Positions 54,411 to 63,058 of a stretch of 64,000 bases of DNA are shown here, piece after piece. The stretch's first letter is position 1; the number at the start of each line of letters is the position of its first letter. Made by a program: the position numbers and the translations under genes. Source of the DNA: Rhodobacterales bacterium (GTDB lineage Bacteria > Pseudomonadota > Alphaproteobacteria > Rhizobiales > Stappiaceae); contig VIRH01000102.1 of NCBI GenBank assembly GCA_008107755.1, forward strand, positions 1-64,000, written 5' to 3'. The notes beneath the pieces are model-generated. The model worked only from the letters and a program-made list of their open reading frames with translations, searched no databases and was not told the origin of the DNA.

Positions 54411-55640
54411 ATGGCGAACCGTCCGTTGAAGCTGGAATTTGAAGGAGCGCAGCGCGCGAAGCTTGCCGCGCGCCTCGACCTTCCGGCCGGAAAGATCCGT
54501 GCATTCGCGCTGTTTGCACATTGTTTTACCTGTTCCAAGGATATCGCAGCGGCGCGCCATATCGCTGGCGCGCTAAGCGCCGAGGGCATCGCCGTGCTGC
54601 GCTTCGACTTCACGGGACTTGGCGGCAGTGGTGGTGATTTTTCCTCCACCGGCTTTTCGTCGAACGTGGAGGACTTGAAGCGGGCGGCGGCGTTCCTGCG
54701 CGATCACTATGAAGCGCCGCAGCTTTTGATCGGCCACTCCCTTGGTGGCGCCGCCATCCTGTCCATGGCCGCCGACGTGCCCGAGGCCCGGGCCGTCGTG
54801 ACGATCGGTGCGCCGGCGCACGCGGATCACGTTCTCAAGAATTTCCATGGCAATCTCGAAGAGATTCGCGAAAAGGGCTCCTCTTCCGTCGAGCTCGGCG
54901 GACGTCAGTTCACCATCAAGGAAGAGTTCCTGAACGATCTCGGCCAGCAATCCGTGGCGGCCAGAACGGCCCGGCTCGGCAAGGCGCTCCTCGTCATGCA
55001 TGCTCCGCTTGACGACACGGTTGGCATCGACAATGCGACGGAGATCTTCGTCGCGGCGAAACACCCAAAGAGCTTCGTTTCCCTCGACAAGGCGGACCAT
55101 CTTCTCTCGCGCGAAGAAGATGCCGCCTATGCCGCGCGAGTCATCGCCAGCTGGGCGAGCGGGTATCTTGATGCCGATACCGAAATTGCCTCGCGCCCGG
55201 AGACCGGGAGCGAAGGGGTCGAGGTGATGGAAACGGGGCAGGGCAAGTACCAGGCGATGGTGGTCAGCGGACAGCACAGACTGATTGCGGACGAGCCGAC
55301 CGAGGTGGGCGGCTTCGACAGCGGGCCATCGCCCTATGCGCTTCTGTCGGCCGCACTGGGGGCCTGCACGGTCATGACGCTGCGGATGTATGCGGATCGC
55401 AAGGGCATAGAGATCGACCGGATCGGCACCCGCGTCCTGCACGGCAAGGTGCATGCGGCTGATTGCGAGGATTGCAGCGCGGAACAGAAGGAGCGGGGCG
55501 GCAGGATCGACCGGTTCGAGAGGCTGGTGACGATAGGGGGCGATCTGGATGAAGCGACCCGCAAGCGCATGCTTGAGATAGCGGACAAATGTCCGGTTCA
55601 CCGAACGCTGGAAGGCAGCGCGGCGATCGTCACGAAGTAA
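54411..55640 (+). CDS. Bifunctional alpha/beta hydrolase-OsmC family protein
   Basis: A 409-residue fusion. Residues about 1-260 form an alpha/beta hydrolase with the nucleophile elbow IGHSLGGAAI and FDFTGLGGSGG upstream; the His of the triad lies in KADHLLSREED. Residues about 270-409 form an OsmC/Ohr domain with the conserved Cys in LGACTVMTLRMYADRKG and ADKCPVHRTL, a peroxiredoxin-like pair that reduces organic hydroperoxides. The fusion occurs in other proteobacteria. It may hydrolyse an ester and detoxify a hydroperoxide. ATG 54411 follows CGGAGGAAAGAC. Confidence 0.85.
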   Translation: MANRPLKLEFEGAQRAKLAARLDLPAGKIRAFALFAHCFTCSKDIAAARHIAGALSAEGIAVLRFDFTGLGGSGGDFSSTGFSSNVEDLKRAAAFLRDHYEAPQLLIGHSLGGAAILSMAADVPEARAVVTIGAPAHADHVLKNFHGNLEEIREKGSSSVELGGRQFTIKEEFLNDLGQQSVAARTARLGKALLVMHAPLDDTVGIDNATEIFVAAKHPKSFVSLDKADHLLSREEDAAYAARVIASWASGYLDADTEIASRPETGSEGVEVMETGQGKYQAMVVSGQHRLIADEPTEVGGFDSGPSPYALLSAALGACTVMTLRMYADRKGIEIDRIGTRVLHGKVHAADCEDCSAEQKERGGRIDRFERLVTIGGDLDEATRKRMLEIADKCPVHRTLEGSAAIVTK

Positions 55641-55681
55641 GACGGCTAGCAGCCCCTTTGCGCAGGCAAGGGCAAGCGGTG

Positions 55682-56761
55682 TCAGGCTGCCCGTGTCTCC
55701 AGGACTCCCAGCCGGATCTTCATGAAGGACAGGAGCCGGCGGGCGTCTCGGGCGGACAGGTTCTGGTAGTCACCCAGCCACTTATCGGCGGCGGCCCGCG
55801 GCTGCTTGTTATGCGTCGCCCGAGCCCGGCACAGGGCGTGATAGTCGTTGTCCTCGACCCCGAGCGCCTTGCACAGCACCGCAATGCCGGTTGCGTCATA
55901 GCGCAGCATCACGTTGGTTACGTACTTCTGGGCAAGGCCGGCCAGTTCCGAAAGCAGGAAGCAGATATCGAAGAGGTTGTTGGACAGCGAAAGCTGGGTA
56001 ATCGTCTTGCTTAGCGAGCGACGACCGCTGCGGATCTCCTTCAGACTCACCTTGACGTTGATCCGCGTCGCTTTGCGCTCAAGTTTTGAATTCGCGACGA
56101 CCTTGCTGGCCTGGTGAAAGAGTTCGAGGATAAGCGCTTCGTTTTCTTCCCGCATCTTGCGCACGAGCGTTTGCTGGCTGGACGGCATCTGATCGATAAG
56201 CTTGTCGAAATCCGACAGCGTGATGTCGCTGCGCTCCATCATGGAATTGCGTATGGTTTCGTCGGTCGCTGCAAGCTTCAGGAGAAGGCGCGTACCCCAG
56301 TCGGAGATCTCCGCGCCGTTGTTCGCGGCGACCGATTGCTTGACGGGCTTTTCACCGCGCTGCAGCAGCACATCCGTAACGTTCGATTCCAGATGGTTGC
56401 GCTTGGAGATGGCAAGCAAATGTTCCTGACCGAGCGTCTTGGCAAGCTGGAGAATATCTTCGGTCTTCAGGGACTTGGAGGACGTTAGCATCGGCCGGGC
56501 GATGTCGATCTCATCGCGCGCCAGCGCACAAGCCAGTTCGCGCGCGGTGCTTTCGACCGTTGATAACCGCTCCGACACCGCTTTCTTCTGCTCCGTATCC
56601 ATGGACGGAAGCATGCTTTCAAGCACGGTATTGAAGAGCGCTATTTCTTCGGTCTGGTAGCTGTGTGAGCCGTTCACGAAAAGACCGGTAACATGCTCCA
56701 CCAACTGATGCCGCTTCGCGGAGGAGCTTTCTTTGGCAAGGTTGATGATGTCGCTGATCAT
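55682..56761 (-). CDS. DUF2336-domain protein (paralogue A)
   Basis: A 359-residue, helix-rich soluble protein of the DUF2336 family. It is clearly related to the protein encoded at 57776-58894: for example QEHLLAISKRNHLESNVTDV here against QDHLMAISRRDLLNRDLTHE there, and LRYDATGIAVLCKALGV against VRFDATGLAMVCRSLGV. Function unknown; the helical repeats suggest a protein-protein interaction surface. ATG 56761 begins MISDIINLAKE. It is preceded at about 130 bp by a TTACAA/TTGTAA dyad. Confidence 0.8.
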   Translation of the reverse strand: MISDIINLAKESSSAKRHQLVEHVTGLFVNGSHSYQTEEIALFNTVLESMLPSMDTEQKKAVSERLSTVESTARELACALARDEIDIARPMLTSSKSLKTEDILQLAKTLGQEHLLAISKRNHLESNVTDVLLQRGEKPVKQSVAANNGAEISDWGTRLLLKLAATDETIRNSMMERSDITLSDFDKLIDQMPSSQQTLVRKMREENEALILELFHQASKVVANSKLERKATRINVKVSLKEIRSGRRSLSKTITQLSLSNNLFDICFLLSELAGLAQKYVTNVMLRYDATGIAVLCKALGVEDNDYHALCRARATHNKQPRAAADKWLGDYQNLSARDARRLLSFMKIRLGVLETRAA

Positions 56762-57180
56762 GACCAGGGTACCCTTCAAATGCTCTCAAATGAATAGCCG
56801 AGGACAGTTTACAAGCGGATAAGAAACAAATCTAAAGATGCCGAAAATTGGACGAATTTATACGTAAGAAGAAATCCGTATACGCAAGTATTACAATGAG
56901 GTTATTTGTAATGTGTGCTTCAGGGCTCGGGCTTTCGTTCGGTTCTGATTTTTCGCGAATTCCGGGCTTCCAGTATTTTCTGCAGGTGGTTGCGCCAGTT
57001 CCGGGAAGATGTCGTTTCTCGTGAAGAGCAGGGGTCCAGCAGGGGCGGGGCTCGCAATTGCGGCCTCGGCTTCACGGTAAAATGACCGAAAAAGCATGTG
57101 TCGTGCCTGTGGACAACTTCTGCGTCGGGGGATGAGGGATGCCTTTGAAGTCGGCGCAAAAGATTCTATGTCCATGTGGC
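56762..57180. other. 419-bp gap between DUF2336 paralogue A and the GST gene
   Basis: Divergent promoter region. It contains an AT-rich stretch (56780-56915) with the TTACAA-N8-TTGTAA dyad and then GC-rich sequence with no gene. No terminator is seen. Confidence 0.4.
56891..56911. promoter_or_regulatory. TTACAA-N8-(T)TTGTAA dyad upstream of DUF2336 paralogue A
   Basis: TTACAA (56891-56896) and TTTGTAA (56905-56911) form an inverted repeat about 130 bp before the start codon of the paralogue A gene. The right half, followed by TGTG, is nearly identical to a site upstream of paralogue B (59039-59052), which suggests one regulator acts on both. Confidence 0.4.
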
Positions 57181-57834
57181 ATGAGCAATCCACCGATCCT
57201 TTATTCCTTCAGGCGCTGCCCCTATGCAATCCGCGCACGGATGGCAGTCGCTGTCAGTGGCATCACCGTCGAATTGCGGGAGATCGTCCTGCGGGACAAG
57301 GCACCGGAGTTTCTGGCCGCATCACCTTCGGCGACCGTGCCCTGCCTTCGGGACAACGAGCGCGTCGTGGACGAAAGCCTCGACATCATGCTTTGGGCGC
57401 TCAGGCAGAACGATCCGGACCGCTGGCTGGAGCCGGAAAGAGGCAACTTCCCGGAAATGCTTGATCTGATCGGGACGATCGATGGTCCCTTCAAGCGACA
57501 TCTCGACCGCTACAAGTACGATACGCGATTTCCGGACGCCGAACGGGGCATGGAGCGGGGCCAGGCCGCCGACTATGTGTGGCAGCTTGATAGCCGGCTG
57601 AGAGACACCGGTTGGCTCTTTGGCCAGCGAGCCTCGCTGGCCGATTTCGCCATTCTCCCCTTCATACGCCAGTTCGCCAACACGGACAGGGATTGGTTCG
57701 ACGGCGAGCCCTGGCAGGCTGTCGCGGACTGGCTCTCGGGATTCGAGGGATCGGAGAGATTTCAGTCCGTGATGCCTAAGTGGCGCAAGTGGGAGCGGGG
57801 AGACACGCCCGTTTATTTTCCGTCGAGCGTGTAA
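57181..57834 (+). CDS. Glutathione S-transferase family protein with CPYA motif
   Basis: A 217-residue protein with an N-terminal thioredoxin-like domain (SFRRCPYAIRARMA at about 10-23, SPSATVPCLRD and DESLDIML) and an all-helical C-terminal domain containing FGQRASLADFAILPF. The CPYA motif is typical of glutaredoxin-like or omega/Xi-type transferases rather than classical GSTs. I chose ATG 57181, which begins at the fold; ATG 57139, directly after GAGGG, is possible. It overlaps the convergent DUF2336 gene by 59 nt. Confidence 0.82.
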   Translation: MSNPPILYSFRRCPYAIRARMAVAVSGITVELREIVLRDKAPEFLAASPSATVPCLRDNERVVDESLDIMLWALRQNDPDRWLEPERGNFPEMLDLIGTIDGPFKRHLDRYKYDTRFPDAERGMERGQAADYVWQLDSRLRDTGWLFGQRASLADFAILPFIRQFANTDRDWFDGEPWQAVADWLSGFEGSERFQSVMPKWRKWERGDTPVYFPSSV

Positions 57835-58894
57835 TTGTGCCGGCAAAGGGGTCTTTGCCAGTCTTCCTGCATTGCACGCTATCGACCGGAACAGGCAGCG
57901 CCCCGGGCCCCTCGAATTTGATCTTGTAGGTCAACAGCTTGAGGAACCTGCGCGCGTCCCGTATCTCCAGAACGTTGTAGTTGGCGGTCCAGAGGCACTT
58001 GGTGGAACTGGGCAGCCGAATGTGGGCGCAACGCAGTCGGCTCAGCGTCGAGTATTCCAGCGGGCTGACACCCAGCGACCTGCAGACCATCGCCAGCCCG
58101 GTCGCATCGAAGCGGACCATCAGATGCATGACGTGCTTGTGCGGCAGGCCGGACATTTCCGACAGCAAGGTAACGATCCCGAGCAGGTTCTTTTCCATGC
58201 ATAGCTGAGCAAGCGCTCTGTCGATGACCGCTTTGCCGGCGCAGATCGTGCGGACCCAGCCGTCAATCGGAATGGAAGCCGTTCGCTTTTCCAGTTCCGG
58301 ACCGACGACGATGTCCATGTCGGACTTGAGTAGATCCTGTACCAGCCGTGCGTTCGACTTGCGCAGATGGCCGATCCGATAGCCCATCTTGATCGGAATT
58401 TCGGCAGCATAGCGCTCGAAGTCTTCCGGCGAGACATCCGCGCCAAGATTGCAGATGACGGCGCGGCGGACCTCCCGGTTCCCCCGGCGCAGGAGTTCAT
58501 GCGTCAGGTCCCTGTTCAGAAGATCTCGCCTGGAGATGGCCATCAGGTGATCCTGCCCCTTTTCCCTCGCGATCTTCAGAAGATCGTCCTGGCGCAGGGC
58601 CGGGGACAGTTCCAGAAAAGGGGCGGAGATCGAGGCGGGCTGGCTGGCCAGTCGCACGGCGAGCGTCGGAGACGTCGCGGTCGCGGCGGCGAGCTTGTGC
58701 GTGATTGACCGAACGGTATCCTTTTGCAGGTTTGGCAGACTGGCTTCCAGAACGGAGTTGAGGACGCCGATTTCCTCGCGCTTCAGCGCGCTGTCCTCAG
58801 CGGCAAGATGATCGCTGATGATCCTCGCCAGCCGGTCTTTCTTGGCTTGTTTGCAAATCTCCTCGTCAGGAACATTGCCGAATTCCGATGACAC
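57776..58894 (-). CDS. DUF2336-domain protein (paralogue B)
   Basis: A 372-residue, helix-rich soluble protein related to paralogue A over most of its length, including the final domain YNVLEIRDARRFLKLLTYKI against YQNLSARDARRLLSFMKIRL. Its C-terminal 45 residues, after the end of similarity, are Cys- and Pro-rich and are encoded partly opposite the end of the GST gene, so the tail may be recent. Function unknown. The start at 58894 follows GGAGACGATTGTG. Confidence 0.8.
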   Translation of the reverse strand: MSSEFGNVPDEEICKQAKKDRLARIISDHLAAEDSALKREEIGVLNSVLEASLPNLQKDTVRSITHKLAAATATSPTLAVRLASQPASISAPFLELSPALRQDDLLKIAREKGQDHLMAISRRDLLNRDLTHELLRRGNREVRRAVICNLGADVSPEDFERYAAEIPIKMGYRIGHLRKSNARLVQDLLKSDMDIVVGPELEKRTASIPIDGWVRTICAGKAVIDRALAQLCMEKNLLGIVTLLSEMSGLPHKHVMHLMVRFDATGLAMVCRSLGVSPLEYSTLSRLRCAHIRLPSSTKCLWTANYNVLEIRDARRFLKLLTYKIKFEGPGALPVPVDSVQCRKTGKDPFAGTITRSTENKRACLPAPTCAT

Positions 58895-59038
58895 AATCGT
58901 CTCCTTTTTCCTGAGGCGATCTAGGATTTGGCGACGTAAGAATTCGTGTAGCGGCAGTCTAAAATTAAACTCAAACTTCCGCAGCGTCTAATAAGCTGGC
59001 GCATCCTCACGGTCGGTCCGATCCGAAAAGCCGTTGAC

Positions 59039-59052
59039 TTACAAATTTGTAA
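59039..59052. promoter_or_regulatory. Perfect 14-bp palindrome TTACAAATTTGTAA
   Basis: A perfect palindrome (59039-59052) lying about 145 bp before the paralogue B start and 120 bp before degP, so it could serve both divergent genes. It shares TTACAA...TTGTAATGTG with the site upstream of paralogue A. The size and symmetry suit a dimeric regulator. Confidence 0.55.
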
Positions 59053-59173
59053 TGTGGCCGACAGGCGCCTGTAAGGTTGGAAAGCCTACCTTCATCTTCG
59101 AACATGGAACGTGGTCATTCTCTCCCGTTCCTTAAGCGACCATTAAATTGAACGTCGACAGAGGAAGACAACA

Positions 59174-60730
59174 ATGCAAAATCAAAGGCCGGTATCACCC
59201 TTGCGGTCACGCCGCGCAAAACTCCTCGCTGGTGTTTTCGCCCTCGGTGCAGCCGGGCTGTTGAGCGCTCAGACGATGATCCCGAACCAGTTCGCCCTTG
59301 CTGATGCCGTTCGCGTGGACAGCGCTGCCCCGACCGACTTCTCCAATGTCGTGCGCACGGTCAGCCCAGCCGTCGTCAGCGTTCGCGTGAAACAGGAAAT
59401 CGAACCGCGGATGATGAACTTCGGCGGCAACAGCGATGGCAATGGCAATGGCAACGATTTCGAGGAATTCTTCAAGGGCCTGCCTAAAGGTCATCCGTTC
59501 CAGAAATTCTTCAAGGAATTCGGTGAACGTGATCAGGGCGGCCAGGAAGGCCAGAACGGCCGGCGCGCTCCGCACCAGTATGGCATGTCCCAGGGCTCCG
59601 GGTTCTTCATCTCCGACGACGGCTACGTGGTCACCAACCATCACGTGATCGACAAGGGGACCGAATTCACGGTTATCGGCCAGGATGGCGAAGAATATGA
59701 CGCCAAGCTGATCGGCGCCGACAAGCGCACCGACCTGGCGCTTCTGAAAGTCGATGCCGACAAGGAATTCACCTATGTGAATTTCGCTGACGACACCCCG
59801 CAGGTGGGTGAATGGACTGTCGCGATCGGCAACCCCTTCGGCCTGGGCGGCTCCGTGACCGCCGGTATCGTCTCGGCTCGTGGCCGCGACATCGGCGCTG
59901 GCCCCTACGACGACTTCATCCAGATCGACGCGCCGGTCAACCGCGGCAACTCGGGCGGTCCAGCCTTCAATATGCACGGCGAAGTGATCGGTGTGAATGC
60001 CGCGATCTTCTCCCCGTCTGGCGGCAATGTCGGCATTGCGTTCGCAATCCCGGCCTCGACCGCGAAGAACGTCATCATGGAGCTCAAGGATGACGGAACC
60101 GTCGTCCGTGGATGGCTCGGCGTTCAGATCCAGAACGTGACCGATGACATTGCCGAAAGCCTCGGCCTCGACAAGGCTCGTGGCGCGATTGTCGCGGAAG
60201 CACAGCCGGACAGCCCGGCCGAGAAAGCAGGTCTGCGCTCGGGTGACACCATTCTGTCGGTCGACGGCAAGGAAGTGAAAGGACCGCGCGAGCTGTCCAA
60301 GATCATTGCCGGCTACGAACCTGACAGCAAGGTCGACGTCACCGTCTGGCGGGATGGCGATACCCAGGACGTCACCGTTACCCTTGGCCGCCTGCAGGAC
60401 CAGGAGCAGATGGCCTCGGCAACGCTGGACGCTCAGGACAGCCAGACAAGTCTCGACAATCTCGGGCTCGTGCTGATGTCCAAGTCCGAAGCCGGCATGG
60501 ACGGTGAGGGCGTTGTCATCGCGGAGATCGATCCGGACAGCCCTGCTGCTGAAAAGAGCCTCAACCAGGGGGACGTCATTCTGGAAGTCGCCGGCATGAA
60601 GGTGAACAGCCCGAAAGATGTCGTCACGGCTCTGGACAAGGCCGAAAAGGATGGCCGCAAGGCGGTTCTCCTGAGGATCGAGTCCAACGATACCACCCGT
60701 TTCGTGGCCCTGCCCATGAAACTGGCCTGA
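59174..60730 (+). CDS. degP: Periplasmic serine protease/chaperone DegP (HtrA family)
   Basis: A 518-residue Do-type protease. An N-terminal signal/anchor segment (about 15-35) precedes a trypsin-like domain with His in TNHHVIDKG, Asp in RTDLALLKV and Ser in NRGNSGGPAF, so the triad is complete, then two PDZ domains (about 305-395 and 420-510; for example GWLGVQIQNV). It degrades or refolds damaged envelope proteins. A flexible Gly/Asn/Asp-rich insert (about 78-92) lies before the protease core, in the LA-loop area. ATG 59174 follows AGAGGAAGACAAC. It stands in a rhizobial order with a two-component system and glnE. Confidence 0.95.
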   Translation: MQNQRPVSPLRSRRAKLLAGVFALGAAGLLSAQTMIPNQFALADAVRVDSAAPTDFSNVVRTVSPAVVSVRVKQEIEPRMMNFGGNSDGNGNGNDFEEFFKGLPKGHPFQKFFKEFGERDQGGQEGQNGRRAPHQYGMSQGSGFFISDDGYVVTNHHVIDKGTEFTVIGQDGEEYDAKLIGADKRTDLALLKVDADKEFTYVNFADDTPQVGEWTVAIGNPFGLGGSVTAGIVSARGRDIGAGPYDDFIQIDAPVNRGNSGGPAFNMHGEVIGVNAAIFSPSGGNVGIAFAIPASTAKNVIMELKDDGTVVRGWLGVQIQNVTDDIAESLGLDKARGAIVAEAQPDSPAEKAGLRSGDTILSVDGKEVKGPRELSKIIAGYEPDSKVDVTVWRDGDTQDVTVTLGRLQDQEQMASATLDAQDSQTSLDNLGLVLMSKSEAGMDGEGVVIAEIDPDSPAAEKSLNQGDVILEVAGMKVNSPKDVVTALDKAEKDGRKAVLLRIESNDTTRFVALPMKLA

Positions 60731-60767
60731 TCGGGAACCGGCTCATGCCGGCCGGAACCTGAGCGGC

Positions 60768-60812
60768 AAGACCGGCCTGGACCTCTGCCCCCAACCCCGA
60801 CGGGCCGGTCTT
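60768..60812 (+). terminator. 10-bp stem after degP, possible terminator or processing hairpin
   Basis: AAGACCGGCC (60768-60777) pairs perfectly with GGCCGGTCTT (60803-60812) across a 25-nt loop, 38 bp after the degP stop. No T-run follows, so transcription may partly continue into the regulator gene. Confidence 0.45.
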
Positions 60813-60927
60813 GTCATTAGGGAAGGAATCTTCAGATCCTCTCCCTCAACGTCTGGCGGCGGCGCCTCACATCCTTCGCCGCCGCCAGCCCATTTTCTTT
60901 CCGCTGTTCTCAGGGTAAAAGGGGTTC

Positions 60928-61614
60928 ATGTTGCGCATTCTGGTAATTGAAGACGATCCCGAGGCGGCCAGCTACCTGGTCAAGGGCCTCACGGAACTCG
61001 GCCATACGGCCGATCAGGCCGCAGACGGTCAGGCGGGCCTTCAGATGGCTCACGACAGCGACTACGACATTCTCATCGTCGACAGGATGCTTCCCAAGAT
61101 GGACGGCCTGTCTCTCATCCAGGAACTGAGGCGCGAGAACAACCACACGCCGGTTCTCATCCTCTCCGCGCTCGGCCAGGTAGATGACAGGGTCAAGGGC
61201 CTGAAGGCCGGTGGTGACGACTATCTTCCCAAGCCTTACGTCTTCACCGAGCTGCAGGCTCGTGTCGAGGCGCTCGCGAGACGGCCCCGGTCGGCCAGCC
61301 AGGTGGAAACCACCTACAGGGTCGGCGATCTCACCCTCGACCGCATGGCGCATTCCTGCCGCCGCGGCGATAGCGAGATCCCGCTTCAGCCACGCGAATT
61401 CCGCCTTCTGGAATACCTGATGCAGAATGCCGGGCAGGTGGTGACACGCACGATGCTTCTGGAAAACGTCTGGGAATATCACTTCGATCCGCAGACGAAT
61501 GTCATCGACGTCCACATCTCCCGTCTGCGCGGGAAGATCGACAAGGGGTTCGACACGCAGCTCCTGCACACGATTCGCGGAGCTGGATACACGATCCGTG
61601 ACACGGCTCACTAG
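60928..61614 (+). CDS. OmpR-family response regulator
   Basis: A 228-residue regulator. The receiver has VIEDDPEA, the phospho-accepting Asp in LIVDRMLPKMDG (about 52) and Lys in LPKPYVFTE; the C-terminal winged helix has LQPREFRLLEYLMQNAGQVV. It resembles CopR/CzcR-type regulators of envelope or metal stress. ATG 60928 follows AAAAGGGG. It overlaps the kinase gene by 17 nt, and its position between degP and the kinase suggests envelope-stress control of degP, which is an inference. Confidence 0.88.
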   Translation: MLRILVIEDDPEAASYLVKGLTELGHTADQAADGQAGLQMAHDSDYDILIVDRMLPKMDGLSLIQELRRENNHTPVLILSALGQVDDRVKGLKAGGDDYLPKPYVFTELQARVEALARRPRSASQVETTYRVGDLTLDRMAHSCRRGDSEIPLQPREFRLLEYLMQNAGQVVTRTMLLENVWEYHFDPQTNVIDVHISRLRGKIDKGFDTQLLHTIRGAGYTIRDTAH

Positions 61615-63058
61615 ATTTACCCGAACCACGGCCTTCAAATTGTCCCTGCTGTACATCGCGGTGTTTACCGCGATGTCCGGTTTTCTGCTGCTCTATATCG
61701 CCGACAACACCGATACGCTGATGTCGGAACAGGTGGTTCAGGCGGTCGACAGCGAGCTGAAGAGCCTTGCGGATGACTATGTCCGCGGAGGCGTGCGCGA
61801 TCTGGTCGAGACCATCGACACGCGATCCCGCCACCCCGATGCCAGCCTTTACCTGCTCGTCGACTTCGCCGGCAATGCGCTCGCCGGCAACATCGCCCGG
61901 CTGCCGACCATCGTGCTGGAAGAGGCGGATGGCGGCCTTCGGCGCGTCCGCTACACCCGCATCGGTCAGGACGATCGGGAGGCGGAGCGACAGGCGATGG
62001 TGCGTACCTTCGAGCTGCGCGGTGGGTTCAGGCTGCTGGTCGGCCGCGATCTCGACGACCAGCTCCTCTTCTCCAATCTGCTCGCCAACGCCCTGCGCCT
62101 TTGGCTGGTCGTTGTCATCGTCATGGCCGCGATCACCTGGTTTTTTGTCAGCCGCAGGGTGATGAAGCGTATCGACGACCTGTCGGCCACCAGCCGCATG
62201 ATCATGAACGGCAATCTGTCCGAGCGGCTGCGCATTGCCGGTAACGATGACGAATTCGACCGCCTGGCGGTCAATCTCAATGCCATGCTCGACCGTATCG
62301 AAATCCTGATGCAATCGATGAAGGACGTCACCGACAACATTGCCCATGATTTGAAAACACCGCTGACGCGCCTGCAGACTCGCATCGAGACAGCCTTGCG
62401 CGAAGGCAAGGGGGAAGCGGGCTATCGCGCGGCGCTGGAGGCAACGCTTGATGAATCCGATCAACTCCTGCGCATCTTCAACGCCCTGCTGCGCATTGCG
62501 CGGGTGGAATCCATGTCGCCTGCGTCTGTCATGGAGCCGACGAACCTTCACCGGCTGGTGGCCGAAGTTGCCGACCTCTACGAGCCGCTGATCGAGGATG
62601 AGGGCGGGAGGCTTGTCCTGGACGTTCCGGAGGATCTGAAGGCACAGTGCAATCGGGATCTCGTCAGCCAGGTCGTCGTGAACCTGATCGAGAACGCCCT
62701 CAAATACGGTCGTCCCGCCGAGGGCGAATTCGTCATCCGCCTGACCGGCCGACAGGAGGGCGAGCGGATCTTGCTTGCTGTCGTGGACAACGGGCCGGGC
62801 ATACCTGAAAAGGATCAGGACAGGGTCGCGGACCGCTTCGTGCGCCTGGAAGCCAGCCGATCGGAGCCGGGCACTGGGTTGGGGCTAAGTCTCGTGAGGG
62901 CGGTTGCGCGCTTGCATGGCGGGAACTTGCACTTCAAGAATGAGGCCCCGGGCCTGTCGGCCCTTATCGATCTGGCACTGGCGGAAAAGGACAGCAGCAA
63001 AAGCGATGACGGAGAAAGCGGCACATCCGCAGAAGACAGCGGACAGGAACGCAGCTGA
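61598..63058 (+). CDS. Sensor histidine kinase
   Basis: A 486-residue kinase: membrane helix at about 13-33, periplasmic domain of about 120 residues, second helix near 165-185, HAMP domain, H-box HDLKTPLTRLQTRIET with the phospho-accepting His, and ATPase domain with N-box NLIENALKYG, VVDNGPGIP and GTGLGLSLV. The start is GTG 61598, overlapping the regulator gene; a Glu/Ser-rich acidic tail of about 25 residues follows the ATPase domain. Probable partner of the upstream response regulator. Its 3' end overlaps glnE by 52 nt. Confidence 0.88.
   Translation: MTRLTRFTRTTAFKLSLLYIAVFTAMSGFLLLYIADNTDTLMSEQVVQAVDSELKSLADDYVRGGVRDLVETIDTRSRHPDASLYLLVDFAGNALAGNIARLPTIVLEEADGGLRRVRYTRIGQDDREAERQAMVRTFELRGGFRLLVGRDLDDQLLFSNLLANALRLWLVVVIVMAAITWFFVSRRVMKRIDDLSATSRMIMNGNLSERLRIAGNDDEFDRLAVNLNAMLDRIEILMQSMKDVTDNIAHDLKTPLTRLQTRIETALREGKGEAGYRAALEATLDESDQLLRIFNALLRIARVESMSPASVMEPTNLHRLVAEVADLYEPLIEDEGGRLVLDVPEDLKAQCNRDLVSQVVVNLIENALKYGRPAEGEFVIRLTGRQEGERILLAVVDNGPGIPEKDQDRVADRFVRLEASRSEPGTGLGLSLVRAVARLHGGNLHFKNEAPGLSALIDLALAEKDSSKSDDGESGTSAEDSGQERS

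Noticed and set aside
59106..59129. GGAAC-N15-CGTT upstream of degP, resembling a general stress (EcfG) promoter
   Set aside because: The spacing is one or two bases short of the usual 16-17, so it is not called.
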